A stretch of 64,000 nucleotides of DNA from Ruegeria arenilitoris (lineage in GTDB: Bacteria; Pseudomonadota; Alphaproteobacteria; Rhodobacterales; Rhodobacteraceae): the NCBI RefSeq assembly GCF_042675705.1, contig NZ_JBHTJJ010000002.1, one strand, 5' to 3'. Below the pieces are notes generated by a model. That model saw only the letters and a list, made by a program, of their open reading frames with translations. It did not search any database and was not told the origin of the DNA. Positions 33,861-42,225 of the stretch are shown here, piece after piece. Made by a program: the position numbers and the translations under genes. How positions within the stretch are numbered: position 1 is the first letter of the stretch; every line of letters starts with the position of its first letter.

Positions 33861-33878
33861 CTGTCACATCATTGTCGT
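33861..33878 (+). promoter_or_regulatory. Probable Pho box upstream of cpdB
   Basis: CTGTCACATCATTGTCGT has the two 7-mers (CTGTCAC, TTGTCGT) separated by 4 bases that define a PhoB site; a third, weaker unit may follow (AACGTTC). It is 50 bases upstream of the cpdB start on the same strand. It matches the consensus less well than the pstS site. Confidence 0.6.
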
Positions 33879-33927
33879 CATAAACGTTCAGATGATGCGT
33901 CGACCAATTTATTTCGAGAGGTGCCTC

Positions 33928-35907
33928 ATGACCCTATCCAGCAAATTCGCGATGTCGCGGCGTCAATTCATGGCCACGACCACGGCCGGCGTCGCCATGG
34001 TTTCCCTGCACCCGTTTTCCGCCGCTGCCGCAAACAATCAAGCGCATCTGCGGATCATGGAAACGACCGACATTCACGTTCACGTCTTTCCCTACGACTA
34101 CTACGCCGACAAGTCGCGCGATACGGTGGGCCTGTCGCGCGCGGCCTCGATCATCAACCAGATCCGTGCCGAGGCCACCAACTCGATGCTGGTCGACAAT
34201 GGCGACTTTCTTCAGGGCAACCCGATGGGCGACTACATCGCCTACGAGCGTGGCATGAACGATGGCGACACCCACCCGATCATCAACGCATTCAATACGT
34301 TGGGTTATGATGCCGCGACGCTGGGCAACCACGAGTTCAACTATGGCCTGAGCTTTTTGGAAAAATCGCTGGCCGGGGCGCAGTTCCCGATCGTGCTGGC
34401 CAATATCGCCAAGGAACAGGGCGCCAACCCGCGCGCGGACAAGACGCTGGTGCAGCCCTATGTCATTCTCGACCGCGAGATCGAGCTGGGCGATGGCAGC
34501 AAGCAGCCGATCCGCATCGGCGTCATCGGCTTCACCCCGCCGCAGATCATGAACTGGGACCGCCGCCACCTGGAAGGCAACGTGCAGGCCCGCGACATCG
34601 TCGAGACCGCCAAGGCCTATGTGCCCGAGATGAAAGAGCAAGGCTGCGATCTGATCCTGGCCCTGTCGCACTCGGGCATCGGCGCGGCCGATCACGCGGA
34701 CGGGATGGAGAACGCCTCGGTTCCGCTGGCCGGGGTCGATGGCATCGACGCGCTGGTGACCGGGCACAACCACCTGGTCTTCCCCTCGCCCACCTTCGCC
34801 GACCGTGCGGGCGTTGACGTGGACAAGGGCACGCTGATGGGCAAGCCGGCCGTCATGGGCGGGTTCTGGGGGTCGCATCTGGGCGTGCTCGACCTGCTGC
34901 TGGAACGCGACGGCAACGAATGGCGCGTGGTCACTACCACCTCCGAGGCGCGGCCGATTTCGAAGCGCAACGAAGACCGCTCGATCACCGCGCTGGTCGA
35001 GGACGACCCCAAGGTGCTGGCCTCGGTCGCGCAGGATCACGAAGAAACGCTGGCCTATGTGCGCCGCGCGGTGGGCAAGACCTCGGCCCCGCTGCACAGC
35101 TATTTCGCGCTGGTGGCCGACGACCCCTCGGTCCAGATCGTGTCGATCGCGCAGAAATGGTATGTCCAAGAGATGTTGAAAGGCACCGAGCACGAGGGCT
35201 TGCCCATCCTGTCGGCCGCGGCGCCGTTCAAGGCCGGTGGCCGGGGTGGACCCGAATACTATACCGACGTGCCGGTGGGCGATGTGGCGATCAAGAACGT
35301 GGCCGACCTGTATCTCTATCCCAACACCGTGCGCGCGGTGCGGGTGAACGGCGCGCAATTGCGCGGCTGGCTGGAGCGTTCGGCCGGGATGTTCAACCAG
35401 ATCGAGCCGGGCGCCAAGGATGCGCTGCTGCTGAACCCCGAATTCCCCTCCTACAATTTCGACGTGATCGACGGTGTGACCTATCAGATCGACCTGTCTC
35501 AGCCCTCGCGCTTTGGCCCGAAGGGCGAAGAGGTCAACCCCGTTGCGGCGCGCATCGTGAACCTGCAGTTCGACGGTGCCCAGGTGACCGACGACATGGA
35601 GTTCATCATCGCCACCAACAACTACCGCGCTTCCGGCGGCGGATCATTCCCGGGGGCGATGGGCGACACCATCGTGTTCGAGGCCCCGGACACCAACCGC
35701 GACGTGATCGTGCGCTATATCGTCGAACAAGGCACGATCGACCCCAAGGCCGACGGCAACTGGTCCTTCGCACCGCTGGGCGACACCACGGTTCTGTTTG
35801 AAACCGGTCCCAAGGCACGCGATTACATTAGCGACGTCAAGGGGTTGGCGCTGGAAGACGCAGGCGACGGGGCCGACGGCTTCGCGGCCTTCCGCATCAC
35901 GCTCTGA
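33928..35907 (+). CDS. cpdB: 2',3'-cyclic-nucleotide 2'-phosphodiesterase / 3'-nucleotidase, exported
   Basis: A 659-residue periplasmic phosphoesterase that frees phosphate and nucleosides from nucleotides. A twin-arginine signal is clear: MSRRQFMATTT then a hydrophobic stretch to SAAAAN. The metallophosphoesterase domain (about 40-330) has TTDIHVHVFPYDYY, DNGDFLQGNPMGDY, GNHEFNYG, SHSGIG and GHNH. The C-terminal 5'-nucleotidase domain (about 390-600) ends with the substrate-stacking region ATNNYRASGGGSFPG. FPYDYY and QGNPMGDY are typical of CpdB rather than UshA. The ATG at 33928 follows GAGAGGTG. A probable Pho box lies upstream and a strong terminator downstream, so it is a single-gene unit likely belonging to the phosphate-starvation response. 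Confidence 0.93.
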   Translation: MTLSSKFAMSRRQFMATTTAGVAMVSLHPFSAAAANNQAHLRIMETTDIHVHVFPYDYYADKSRDTVGLSRAASIINQIRAEATNSMLVDNGDFLQGNPMGDYIAYERGMNDGDTHPIINAFNTLGYDAATLGNHEFNYGLSFLEKSLAGAQFPIVLANIAKEQGANPRADKTLVQPYVILDREIELGDGSKQPIRIGVIGFTPPQIMNWDRRHLEGNVQARDIVETAKAYVPEMKEQGCDLILALSHSGIGAADHADGMENASVPLAGVDGIDALVTGHNHLVFPSPTFADRAGVDVDKGTLMGKPAVMGGFWGSHLGVLDLLLERDGNEWRVVTTTSEARPISKRNEDRSITALVEDDPKVLASVAQDHEETLAYVRRAVGKTSAPLHSYFALVADDPSVQIVSIAQKWYVQEMLKGTEHEGLPILSAAAPFKAGGRGGPEYYTDVPVGDVAIKNVADLYLYPNTVRAVRVNGAQLRGWLERSAGMFNQIEPGAKDALLLNPEFPSYNFDVIDGVTYQIDLSQPSRFGPKGEEVNPVAARIVNLQFDGAQVTDDMEFIIATNNYRASGGGSFPGAMGDTIVFEAPDTNRDVIVRYIVEQGTIDPKADGNWSFAPLGDTTVLFETGPKARDYISDVKGLALEDAGDGADGFAAFRITL

Positions 35908-35927
35908 CCGGCGACAGACATCGGATC

Positions 35928-35957
35928 GGGCGGCCAAACTGGCCGCCCTTTTCTTTT
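35928..35957 (+). terminator. Intrinsic terminator of cpdB
   Basis: GGGCGGCCA (35928-35936) and TGGCCGCCC (35940-35948) form a perfect 9-base stem with an AAC loop, followed by TTTTCTTTT. Confidence 0.9.
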
Positions 35958-36155
35958 GGTTTGGAGCCGAGAGCCGGATCATCACACGCATTGGTGTGAT
36001 GCCTATTTTTCGGGCGATAGGGGTAATAATGCCCATAAAATGGGCGGACAAGTATTCTGACTCAATTGCCTCTGCCGGGCTGCGCTGACTCGAGGAAAAG
36101 GCTGTGGTGCTTTCGCATCCGACAGTCCTCTCGCCCGGAGCTTCCAATAACCTCT

Positions 36156-36986
36156 TTGTCCGCAATAACTCCCGCGCAAGCGATCGCCGCGCCTCCCCGT
36201 GCTGTCGGGCGGGGTGTTGTGTCCGTGGTTGGCCGCGCGGGCCGGACCGAGTTGCAGGACCTGCGCCAGCAGGGGTCGCTGAAGTTGCTGTTTCCACTTC
36301 GTGATGGCACGGATATGCAGGCGGTGCTGATCAACACCGCCGGCGGCGTCACCGGCGGAGACAGTTTTGACCTTTCCGCTACCGCTCAGGCAGATGCACA
36401 TCTGACCCTGACCACGCAGGCGGCCGAGCGCGCTTATCGCGCGTCCGGAGCAGTTCCGGGCCGGATTCGGACACATCTGACTGTGGCAACAGGCGGCCAG
36501 TTGAACTGGCTTCCGCAGGAAACAATCCTGTTCGATGGTTGCGCGATCGACCGCCGCCTGCGTGTCGATCTGGCCCTCGATGCCGGCCTGCTGCTGGTGG
36601 AATCGCTGATCTTCGGACGCGCCGCAATGGGCGAGCAGGTCACGTCGGCCCACTTCCACGACCGCATCGAAATCTGGCGCGCGGGCCGGCTGGCCCATCT
36701 GGACGCGCTGCGCCTGACCGGTGATCTGGCGGCAGAAATGGCCCGGCCGGGCGTTGGCGACGGCGCGGGCGCGCTTAGCAGCCTGATACTGATCCGCCCT
36801 GATGCCGCTGCGCATTTGGACCCGATCCGCGCGGCCTTGCCCGACACCGGCGGCGTAAGCCTTGTGGGTGACGACATGCTGTTGATGCGCCTGCTGGCGC
36901 CCGACGGTTTCGCCCTGCGCCAGACCCTTGTGCCGATCCTGAACCGGCTGACCCGCAATTCCCTGCCAAGACCCTGGATGATCTGA
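36156..36986 (+). CDS. ureD: Urease accessory protein UreD (start uncertain)
   Basis: Scaffold protein that works with UreF and UreG to load nickel into urease. The conserved core is intact: PPRAVGRGVV, LQDLRQQGSLKLLFP, VLINTAGGVTGGD, TQAAERAYRA, LPQETILFDG, ESLIFGRAAMGE and MLLMRLLA. No ATG in frame lies near the expected start. The TTG at 36156 (giving MSAITPAQAIAAPPRAV and a 276-residue protein) is my choice; a TTG at 36066 would add 30 residues. A GTG at 36104 with a better ribosome-binding site (GAGG, 8 bases upstream) is in another frame. First gene of the urease operon, 1 base before ureA. Confidence 0.85.
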   Translation: MSAITPAQAIAAPPRAVGRGVVSVVGRAGRTELQDLRQQGSLKLLFPLRDGTDMQAVLINTAGGVTGGDSFDLSATAQADAHLTLTTQAAERAYRASGAVPGRIRTHLTVATGGQLNWLPQETILFDGCAIDRRLRVDLALDAGLLLVESLIFGRAAMGEQVTSAHFHDRIEIWRAGRLAHLDALRLTGDLAAEMARPGVGDGAGALSSLILIRPDAAAHLDPIRAALPDTGGVSLVGDDMLLMRLLAPDGFALRQTLVPILNRLTRNSLPRPWMI

Positions 36987-36987
36987 C

Positions 36988-37290
36988 ATGCAACTCTCGC
37001 CGCGTGAAAAAGACAAACTGCTGATCGCCATGGCCGCCGAGGTGGCGCGCAAGCGCCTGGCTCGGGGCGTGCGCCTGAACTACCCCGAGGCCATCGCGCT
37101 GATCACCGATGCCGTGGTCGAGGGTGCCCGCGACGGCCGCTCGGTCGCCGACATGATGGAGGCCGGCGCGCAGGTCATCACCCGCGATCAGTGCATGGAC
37201 GGCATCCCCGAGATGATCCACGAGGTGCAGGTCGAGGCGACGTTTCCCGACGGCACCAAGCTGGTCACCGTTCACAACCCCATCCGCTGA
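36988..37290 (+). CDS. ureA: Urease gamma subunit
   Basis: Smallest structural subunit of the nickel enzyme that hydrolyses urea to ammonia and carbamate; 100 residues, the normal length for a separate gamma chain. It begins MQLSPREKDKLLIAMAAEVA and contains LNYPEAIALITDAVVEGARDG and TREQ-like ITRDQCMDGIPEMIHEVQVEATFPDGTKLVTVH, identified by the run M-D-G-I-P-E-M and P-D-G-T-K-L-V-T-V-H. It follows ureD by one base and precedes a small membrane-protein gene instead of ureB. Confidence 0.97.
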   Translation: MQLSPREKDKLLIAMAAEVARKRLARGVRLNYPEAIALITDAVVEGARDGRSVADMMEAGAQVITRDQCMDGIPEMIHEVQVEATFPDGTKLVTVHNPIR

Positions 37291-37301
37291 AGGAGATGAC
37301 G

Positions 37302-37460
37302 ATGAGAAACCTGGCTTCCCTGCCCTTCGCCCTGATGGCCGCGCCCGCGCTGGCGCATGACGGGCCGCACCTGCACCCGCATGACTCGGGCACCTGGCTG
37401 GTGCTGGTCCTGCTGCTGGCGATCGGCGGCGTCGCATTCTGGCTGAAGGCGCGCAAATGA
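37302..37460 (+). CDS. Small histidine-rich membrane protein inserted in the urease operon
   Basis: A 52-residue protein lying between ureA and ureB. The start at 37302 has GGAG 6 bases upstream. It has a signal-like N-terminus (LASLPFALMAAPALA), then a short exposed segment AHDGPHLHPHD with four histidines (19, 23, 25, 27), then a membrane segment TWLVLVLLLAIGGVAFWL and a basic end, KARK. Its stop overlaps the ureB start by ATGA, so it is translated with the urease subunits. I do not recognise a family. The histidines, placed on the periplasmic side by this topology, suggest nickel capture at the membrane, but that is inference. Confidence 0.75.
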   Translation: MRNLASLPFALMAAPALAHDGPHLHPHDSGTWLVLVLLLAIGGVAFWLKARK

Positions 37461-37762
37461 TCCCCGGAGAGGTCATCACCGCCCCCGGCGAAATCGAGCT
37501 GAACACGGGCGCGACGGCGATCACCCTGATGGTGGCCAATACCGGTGACCGGCCCGTGCAGGTGGGCTCGCACTATCATTTCGCCGAAACCAACCCGGCG
37601 CTGGATTTCGACCGGGCCGCCGCCCACGGCATGCGGCTGGACATCGCCGCCGGCACCGCCGTGCGGTTCGAACCCGGCCAAAGGCGCGAGGTGCAGCTGA
37701 TCCCGATCGCCGGCGCGCGGCGCGTGTTCGGGTTCAACGGCGCAGTCATGGGAGACCTCTGA
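37457..37762 (+). CDS. ureB: Urease beta subunit
   Basis: A 101-residue structural subunit, normal length. It begins MIPGEVITAPGEIELN and contains the family stretches VANTGDRPVQVGSHYHFAE, NPALDFDRAAAHGMRLDIAAG and AVRFEPGQRREVQLIPIAGARRV, recognised by G-S-H-Y-H-F-A-E and F-E-P-G-Q. It overlaps the small upstream gene by four bases and ureC by one base (TGATG). Confidence 0.97.
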   Translation: MIPGEVITAPGEIELNTGATAITLMVANTGDRPVQVGSHYHFAETNPALDFDRAAAHGMRLDIAAGTAVRFEPGQRREVQLIPIAGARRVFGFNGAVMGDL

Positions 37763-39471
37763 TGCCAGCCCGGATCAAACGTTCCGACTATGCCGCGATG
37801 TACGGCCCCACCACGGGCGACAAGGTGCGGCTGGCCGATACCGACTTGACCATCGAGGTCGAGCGCGACCTGACCACCTATGGCGAAGAGGTAAAGTTCG
37901 GCGGCGGCAAGGTGATCCGCGATGGCATGGGCCAGTCTCAGGCAACCCGTGCCGAAGGGGCGGTGGACACCGTGATCACCAATGCGCTGATCGTTGACTG
38001 GACGGGCATCTACAAGGCGGATGTGGGCCTGAAGGACGGACGCATCGCCCGGATCGGCAAGGCGGGCAACCCCGACACGCAGCCCGGCGTGGATATCATC
38101 GTCGGTCCCGGCACCGAGGCCATCGCCGGCGAAGGCCGCATCCTGACAGCCGGCGGGTTCGACAGCCACATCCATTTCATTTGCCCGCAACAGATCGAGG
38201 ATGCGCTGCATTCCGGCCTGACCACCATGCTGGGCGGCGGCACTGGCCCGGCGCATGGCACGCTGGCCACCACCTGCACGCCCGGCCCCTGGCATATCGG
38301 GCGCATGCTGCAGGCGGCCGACGCCTTTCCGATGAACCTGGCCTTTGCGGGCAAGGGCAACGCCTCGCAACCGGCGGCCCTGCGAGAACAGGTCCTGGCC
38401 GGGGCCTGCGCCCTGAAACTGCACGAGGACTGGGGCACCACCCCGGCGGCCATCGATTGCTGCCTGTCGGTAGCCGACGAGATGGACGTGCAGGTGATGA
38501 TCCACACCGACACGCTGAACGAAAGCGGGTTTGTCGAAAACACCGTGGCCGCCATGAAAGGCCGCACGATCCACGCCTTCCACACCGAAGGCGCGGGCGG
38601 CGGCCACGCCCCCGACATCATCAAGATCTGCGGCGAGGCGCATGTGCTGCCCTCGTCGACCAACCCGACCCGGCCTTTCACCGTGAACACGGTCGAAGAG
38701 CATCTGGACATGCTGATGGTCTGCCATCACCTCGACAAGTCCATCCCCGAGGACGTGGCCTTTGCCGAAAGCCGCATCCGGCGCGAGACCATCGCGGCCG
38801 AGGACATTCTGCACGACATGGGCGCCTTCAGCATCATCGCGTCCGACAGCCAGGCGATGGGCCGCGTGGGCGAGGTGCTGATCCGCACCTGGCAGACCGC
38901 CGACAAGATGAAGAAACAACGTGGGCGCCTGCTTGAGGAGACGGGCGAAAACGACAACTTCCGCGTGCGCCGTTATATAGCGAAATACACGATCAATCCG
39001 GCCATCGCGCACGGGCTTGGCACCCATATCGGCAGCATCGAGGAGGGCAAACGCGCTGATCTGGTGCTGTGGAATCCCGCCTTTTTCGGCGTGAAGCCCG
39101 AGATGGTGCTGCTGGGCGGCACCATCGCCTGTGCGCAGATGGGCGACCCGAACGCTTCGATCCCCACGCCTCAGCCGGTCTATTCGCGGCCGATGTGGGG
39201 GGCCTATGGCCGCTCGGTCGAACGGGGCGCGGTCACCTTCGTGTCGGAAGCCGCCCAAGAGGACGGCATCGCTGCGCGTCTGGGCCTTGCCAAGCAGACC
39301 GTCGCCGTGCGCAACACCCGCGCGATCGGCAAACGCGACCTACGGCTGAACGATGCGCTGCCTGAGATCGAGGTGAACCCCGAAACCTACGAGGTGCGCG
39401 CCGACGGCGAATTGCTCACCTGCCAACCCGCCGAAACCCTGCCCATGGCGCAACGCTATTTCCTGTTCTGA
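37762..39471 (+). CDS. ureC: Urease alpha subunit (catalytic)
   Basis: Catalytic subunit with the two-nickel centre, 569 residues, full length. The carbamylated bridging lysine is Lys219 in CALKLHEDWG; nickel ligands are in DSHIHFI (His pair), MIHTDTLNE and HAFHTEGAGGGHAPD, and the catalytic flap His is in MVCHHLDKS. IASDSQAMGRVGE holds the last nickel-binding Asp. All key residues are present, so an active enzyme is expected. A 15-base gap with AAGGGA leads to ureE. Confidence 0.98.
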   Translation: MPARIKRSDYAAMYGPTTGDKVRLADTDLTIEVERDLTTYGEEVKFGGGKVIRDGMGQSQATRAEGAVDTVITNALIVDWTGIYKADVGLKDGRIARIGKAGNPDTQPGVDIIVGPGTEAIAGEGRILTAGGFDSHIHFICPQQIEDALHSGLTTMLGGGTGPAHGTLATTCTPGPWHIGRMLQAADAFPMNLAFAGKGNASQPAALREQVLAGACALKLHEDWGTTPAAIDCCLSVADEMDVQVMIHTDTLNESGFVENTVAAMKGRTIHAFHTEGAGGGHAPDIIKICGEAHVLPSSTNPTRPFTVNTVEEHLDMLMVCHHLDKSIPEDVAFAESRIRRETIAAEDILHDMGAFSIIASDSQAMGRVGEVLIRTWQTADKMKKQRGRLLEETGENDNFRVRRYIAKYTINPAIAHGLGTHIGSIEEGKRADLVLWNPAFFGVKPEMVLLGGTIACAQMGDPNASIPTPQPVYSRPMWGAYGRSVERGAVTFVSEAAQEDGIAARLGLAKQTVAVRNTRAIGKRDLRLNDALPEIEVNPETYEVRADGELLTCQPAETLPMAQRYFLF

Positions 39472-39485
39472 GAAGGGACGCCCTG

Positions 39486-39932
39486 ATGCTTGCCACATCA
39501 CAGAAAATCCGCCGCAACGGTCAGTGGGACGAAACCCATGGCACCGTGATGTTGAACTACGAAGACCGCTTTCTGCGCCGCCGAATGCTGCGCACCGCCC
39601 AGAACGAAGAGTTCTTGGTGGATCTGTCGCAGACGACCTCGCTGGACGGAGGGGACGCGTTCGAGCTGGCCGATGGTCGCCTGATCGAGGTGGTCGCCGC
39701 CGAAGAGGACCTGTTCGCCGTCACCGGCCCCGATCTGACCCGGCTGGCCTGGCATATCGGCAACCGTCACACCCCCTGCCAGATCGAGCCCGACCGGCTG
39801 GTGATCCGCCGCGACCACGTGATCCGCGACATGCTTTTGAAGCTTGGCGCGACGGTGCAAGACATCCGCGCACCCTTCAACCCCGAAGGCGGCGCCTATG
39901 GGCACGGACGGACGCATGGCCACAGCCACTGA
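39486..39932 (+). CDS. ureE: Urease accessory protein UreE (nickel chaperone)
   Basis: Nickel-delivering metallochaperone of 148 residues. The N-terminal peptide-binding domain contains LNYEDRFLRRRMLRTAQNEEFLVDLSQ (key run E-D-R-F-L-R-R-R), and the metal-binding domain contains AWHIGNRHTPCQIEPDRLVI, with His in GNRHTPCQ at the dimer nickel site. The C-terminus is a short histidine tail, GHGRTHGHSH. The 3' end overlaps the ureF start by 17 bases. Confidence 0.94.
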   Translation: MLATSQKIRRNGQWDETHGTVMLNYEDRFLRRRMLRTAQNEEFLVDLSQTTSLDGGDAFELADGRLIEVVAAEEDLFAVTGPDLTRLAWHIGNRHTPCQIEPDRLVIRRDHVIRDMLLKLGATVQDIRAPFNPEGGAYGHGRTHGHSH

Positions 39933-40569
39933 CCTTGATCTGCTGACGCTGACGCAATGGCTGTCACCCGCCTACCCGGTGGGGGCTTTTGCCTATTCGC
40001 ATGGGCTGGAACGCTTGGTTCAATCGGGCGCGGTGCACGATGCGGCCAGCCTGCGAGATTGGCTGCACGACGTGCTGGAACACGGTGCGGGATGGTCGGA
40101 TGCCCTGTTTCTGACCGCCGCTTGGCGCGCGAAATCCGAGCTCGCCGTGGCCGAACTTGACGATATGGCCCGCGCCTTCGCCGGCCCCTTCGAGCGCAGG
40201 TTCGAGACCGCGCAACAGGGCGCTGCCTTCTGCGATGTGACGGCAGCGGTCTGGGACATCAAGCTGGCGGATCTGACTTATCCCGTCGCCGTCGGCTGCG
40301 CCGCGCGCCACGCCGGTTTGCCGGTGGAACCGACCGCGCGGCTGTATTTGCATGCGTTCATCAGCAATCTTGTTTCTGCCGCGCAGCGGTTGATGCCCCT
40401 GGGCCAGACCGCCGCGCAAGGGGTGGTTCGAGACATGGCGCCCTCGTGCGCAAATCAGGCGCACGCGGCGGTGGAGGCCGATCTGTCCGCCCTGTCCGGC
40501 ACCGCCTTTCTGGCCGAGATCGCGGCCATGCAACATGAAACTCAACAACCAAGGATATTCCGCACATGA
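39916..40569 (+). CDS. ureF: Urease accessory protein UreF
   Basis: All-helical accessory protein of 217 residues that regulates GTP use by UreG during nickel loading. It begins TDLDLLTLTQWLSPAYPVGAFAYSHGLE, recognised by the run S-P-A-Y-P-V-G-A-F-A-Y-S-H-G-L-E typical of UreF, and ends with LHAFISNLVSAAQRLMPLGQT. The ATG at 39916 is chosen from homologue start position; an in-frame ATG at 39898 is also possible. It overlaps ureE by 17 bases and ureG by four (ATGA). Confidence 0.93.
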   Translation: MATATDLDLLTLTQWLSPAYPVGAFAYSHGLERLVQSGAVHDAASLRDWLHDVLEHGAGWSDALFLTAAWRAKSELAVAELDDMARAFAGPFERRFETAQQGAAFCDVTAAVWDIKLADLTYPVAVGCAARHAGLPVEPTARLYLHAFISNLVSAAQRLMPLGQTAAQGVVRDMAPSCANQAHAAVEADLSALSGTAFLAEIAAMQHETQQPRIFRT

Positions 40570-41201
40570 GCAGCATGAACGGCCCTCTGCGGGTGGGCAT
40601 CGGCGGCCCGGTCGGTGCGGGCAAGACCAGCCTGACCGCCGCCCTAGCCCGCGCGCTGCGCGATACCCACTCGATCGGGGTGATCACCAATGACATCTAC
40701 ACGCAGGAAGACGCCGAGGCGCTGATGCGCATGCAGATCCTGCCGCAGGACCGGGTGATCGGCGTGGAAACCGGAGGTTGCCCGCATACGGCGATCCGAG
40801 AGGATGCCTCGATCAATCTGGCCGCCGTGGCCGAGATGGTGCGCCGTCACCCCGAGGTCGAGATCGTTCTGATCGAATCCGGCGGTGACAACCTGTCGGC
40901 CACCTTCAGCCCGGAACTGGCGGATGTGACGATCTACGTGATCGACGTGGCCGCGGGCGAAGAGATCCCCCGCAAGGGTGGCCCCGCGATCACCCGGTCG
41001 GACATCCTGATCATCAACAAGATCGACCTTGCCCCGCACGTCGGAGCGGACCTGTTGGTGATGCAGCACGATGCGGCCCGGATGCGCGGCGATCGGCCGT
41101 TCGTATTCACCAACCTGCGGAGCGGTAGCGGAACGAATGAAATTATCGACCTGTTGGACAAGATCGCCGGCATCGACGCCGGGCGGCGTGCAACGGCGTA
41201 G
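40566..41201 (+). CDS. ureG: Urease accessory GTPase UreG
   Basis: SIMIBI-class GTPase of 211 residues that drives nickel insertion. The P-loop is GGPVGAGKTS, followed by TNDIYTQEDAEAL, GVETGGCPHTAIREDASINL (the Cys-Pro-His metal site), LIESGGDNLSATFSPEL and the base-specificity motif NKIDLAPHVGADL. Last gene of the urease operon; no clear terminator follows, only a 7-base inverted repeat at 41230-41248. Confidence 0.97.
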   Translation: MSSMNGPLRVGIGGPVGAGKTSLTAALARALRDTHSIGVITNDIYTQEDAEALMRMQILPQDRVIGVETGGCPHTAIREDASINLAAVAEMVRRHPEVEIVLIESGGDNLSATFSPELADVTIYVIDVAAGEEIPRKGGPAITRSDILIINKIDLAPHVGADLLVMQHDAARMRGDRPFVFTNLRSGSGTNEIIDLLDKIAGIDAGRRATA

Positions 41202-41229
41202 GACCCACAACACGACTTTGGGGGTTTCC

Positions 41230-41248
41230 GGTTCCAGAATTTGGAACC
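41230..41248. repeat. Perfect inverted repeat downstream of ureG
   Basis: GGTTCCA (41230-41236) and TGGAACC (41242-41248) around GAATT. Only two T bases follow, so it is a weak terminator at best. It could equally be an operator for the transporter gene 130 bases downstream. Confidence 0.4.
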
Positions 41249-41376
41249 TTGCGCCTGCCGGGTAATCCGATGTAACCGGACTCGACCACCGAAGCTGTCC
41301 TTGCGATAGCCCGGTGCGAGAAAGTTGCAGCCGGGCCGATCCTTCTAGGGGCCGCCCCATCACCTGAGGACCGCCG

Positions 41377-42216
41377 GTGAGCCCATTCGTCGTCGCGATC
41401 ATTCTGTCGGCTGCCATCCTGCACGCCGTCTGGAACGCCATCGTCAAAACCGCGGGCGACCGGACGACGACGCTGGGGCTTGTGGCCTTCGGCCATGTGA
41501 TCCCAGCCAGCGTGATGATCCTTGTCCTGCCCTTTCCGGGCGGCGACAGCTTTGTCTACATCCTTTTGTCCACCGTCGTGCATTTCGGTTATTACTTCAT
41601 GCTGGGCAAAGCCTATCAGCATGGCGACCTCAGCGTGGTCTACCCGATCGCCCGAGGCATCGTTCCGGCGTTGGTGGCGCTTTGGGCCTATCTGTTGCTG
41701 GATGAGGTTCTGCCCCTGCAAGCCTGGATCGGCATCGGCCTTATCGCGTGCGGCATCCAACTCAGCAGTTGGAGCTCGCTCCGGCAGGGCGTCGGCGGCG
41801 CAGCGCTGGGGTTTGCGGTGGGTACCGGACTTTGCATCTCGGTCTATTCGGTTGTGGACGGCATCGGGGTGCGGCTGTCTGGAAACACGCTCAGCTACTG
41901 GGCTTGGGGGGCATTTCTGCACCTGTTCATCGCCGGCTTTGTGGGTCTTCGACGGCGGCAGGTTCTGACACAGCTTCCGGCCCGCACCTGGGCGATCGGC
42001 ATCCTAGGCGGCTTCGTGTCGATGCTGGCTTATGGGCTGGTGCTGTATGCCAAGAATTTCGCGCCGCTGGGGGCGGTCTCGGCGTTGCGGGAAACCTCAG
42101 TGATTTTTGCGGCCCTGATCGGGTTCGTCTTCCTGCACGAAGGGTATTGGGTACGCAGGCTGGGGGCCGCCATCCTGATGGCGGGGGGCGTGGCGCTGGT
42201 TGGACTGTCGGGCTAA
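41377..42216 (+). CDS. EamA-family (DMT superfamily) transporter
   Basis: A 279-residue inner-membrane protein with ten predicted membrane segments arranged as two five-helix EamA repeats. The second repeat ends with FVFLHEGYWVRRLGAAILMAGGVALVGL, recognised by the E-x-x-x-x-R-x-x-G-A pattern of EamA proteins. The start is a GTG preceded by TGAGGA. Substrates of this family are amino acids, nucleotides or other metabolites and cannot be predicted. It converges on a TetR gene 10 bases away. Confidence 0.85.
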   Translation: MSPFVVAIILSAAILHAVWNAIVKTAGDRTTTLGLVAFGHVIPASVMILVLPFPGGDSFVYILLSTVVHFGYYFMLGKAYQHGDLSVVYPIARGIVPALVALWAYLLLDEVLPLQAWIGIGLIACGIQLSSWSSLRQGVGGAALGFAVGTGLCISVYSVVDGIGVRLSGNTLSYWAWGAFLHLFIAGFVGLRRRQVLTQLPARTWAIGILGGFVSMLAYGLVLYAKNFAPLGAVSALRETSVIFAALIGFVFLHEGYWVRRLGAAILMAGGVALVGLSG

Positions 42217-42225
42217 GCCGACCCG

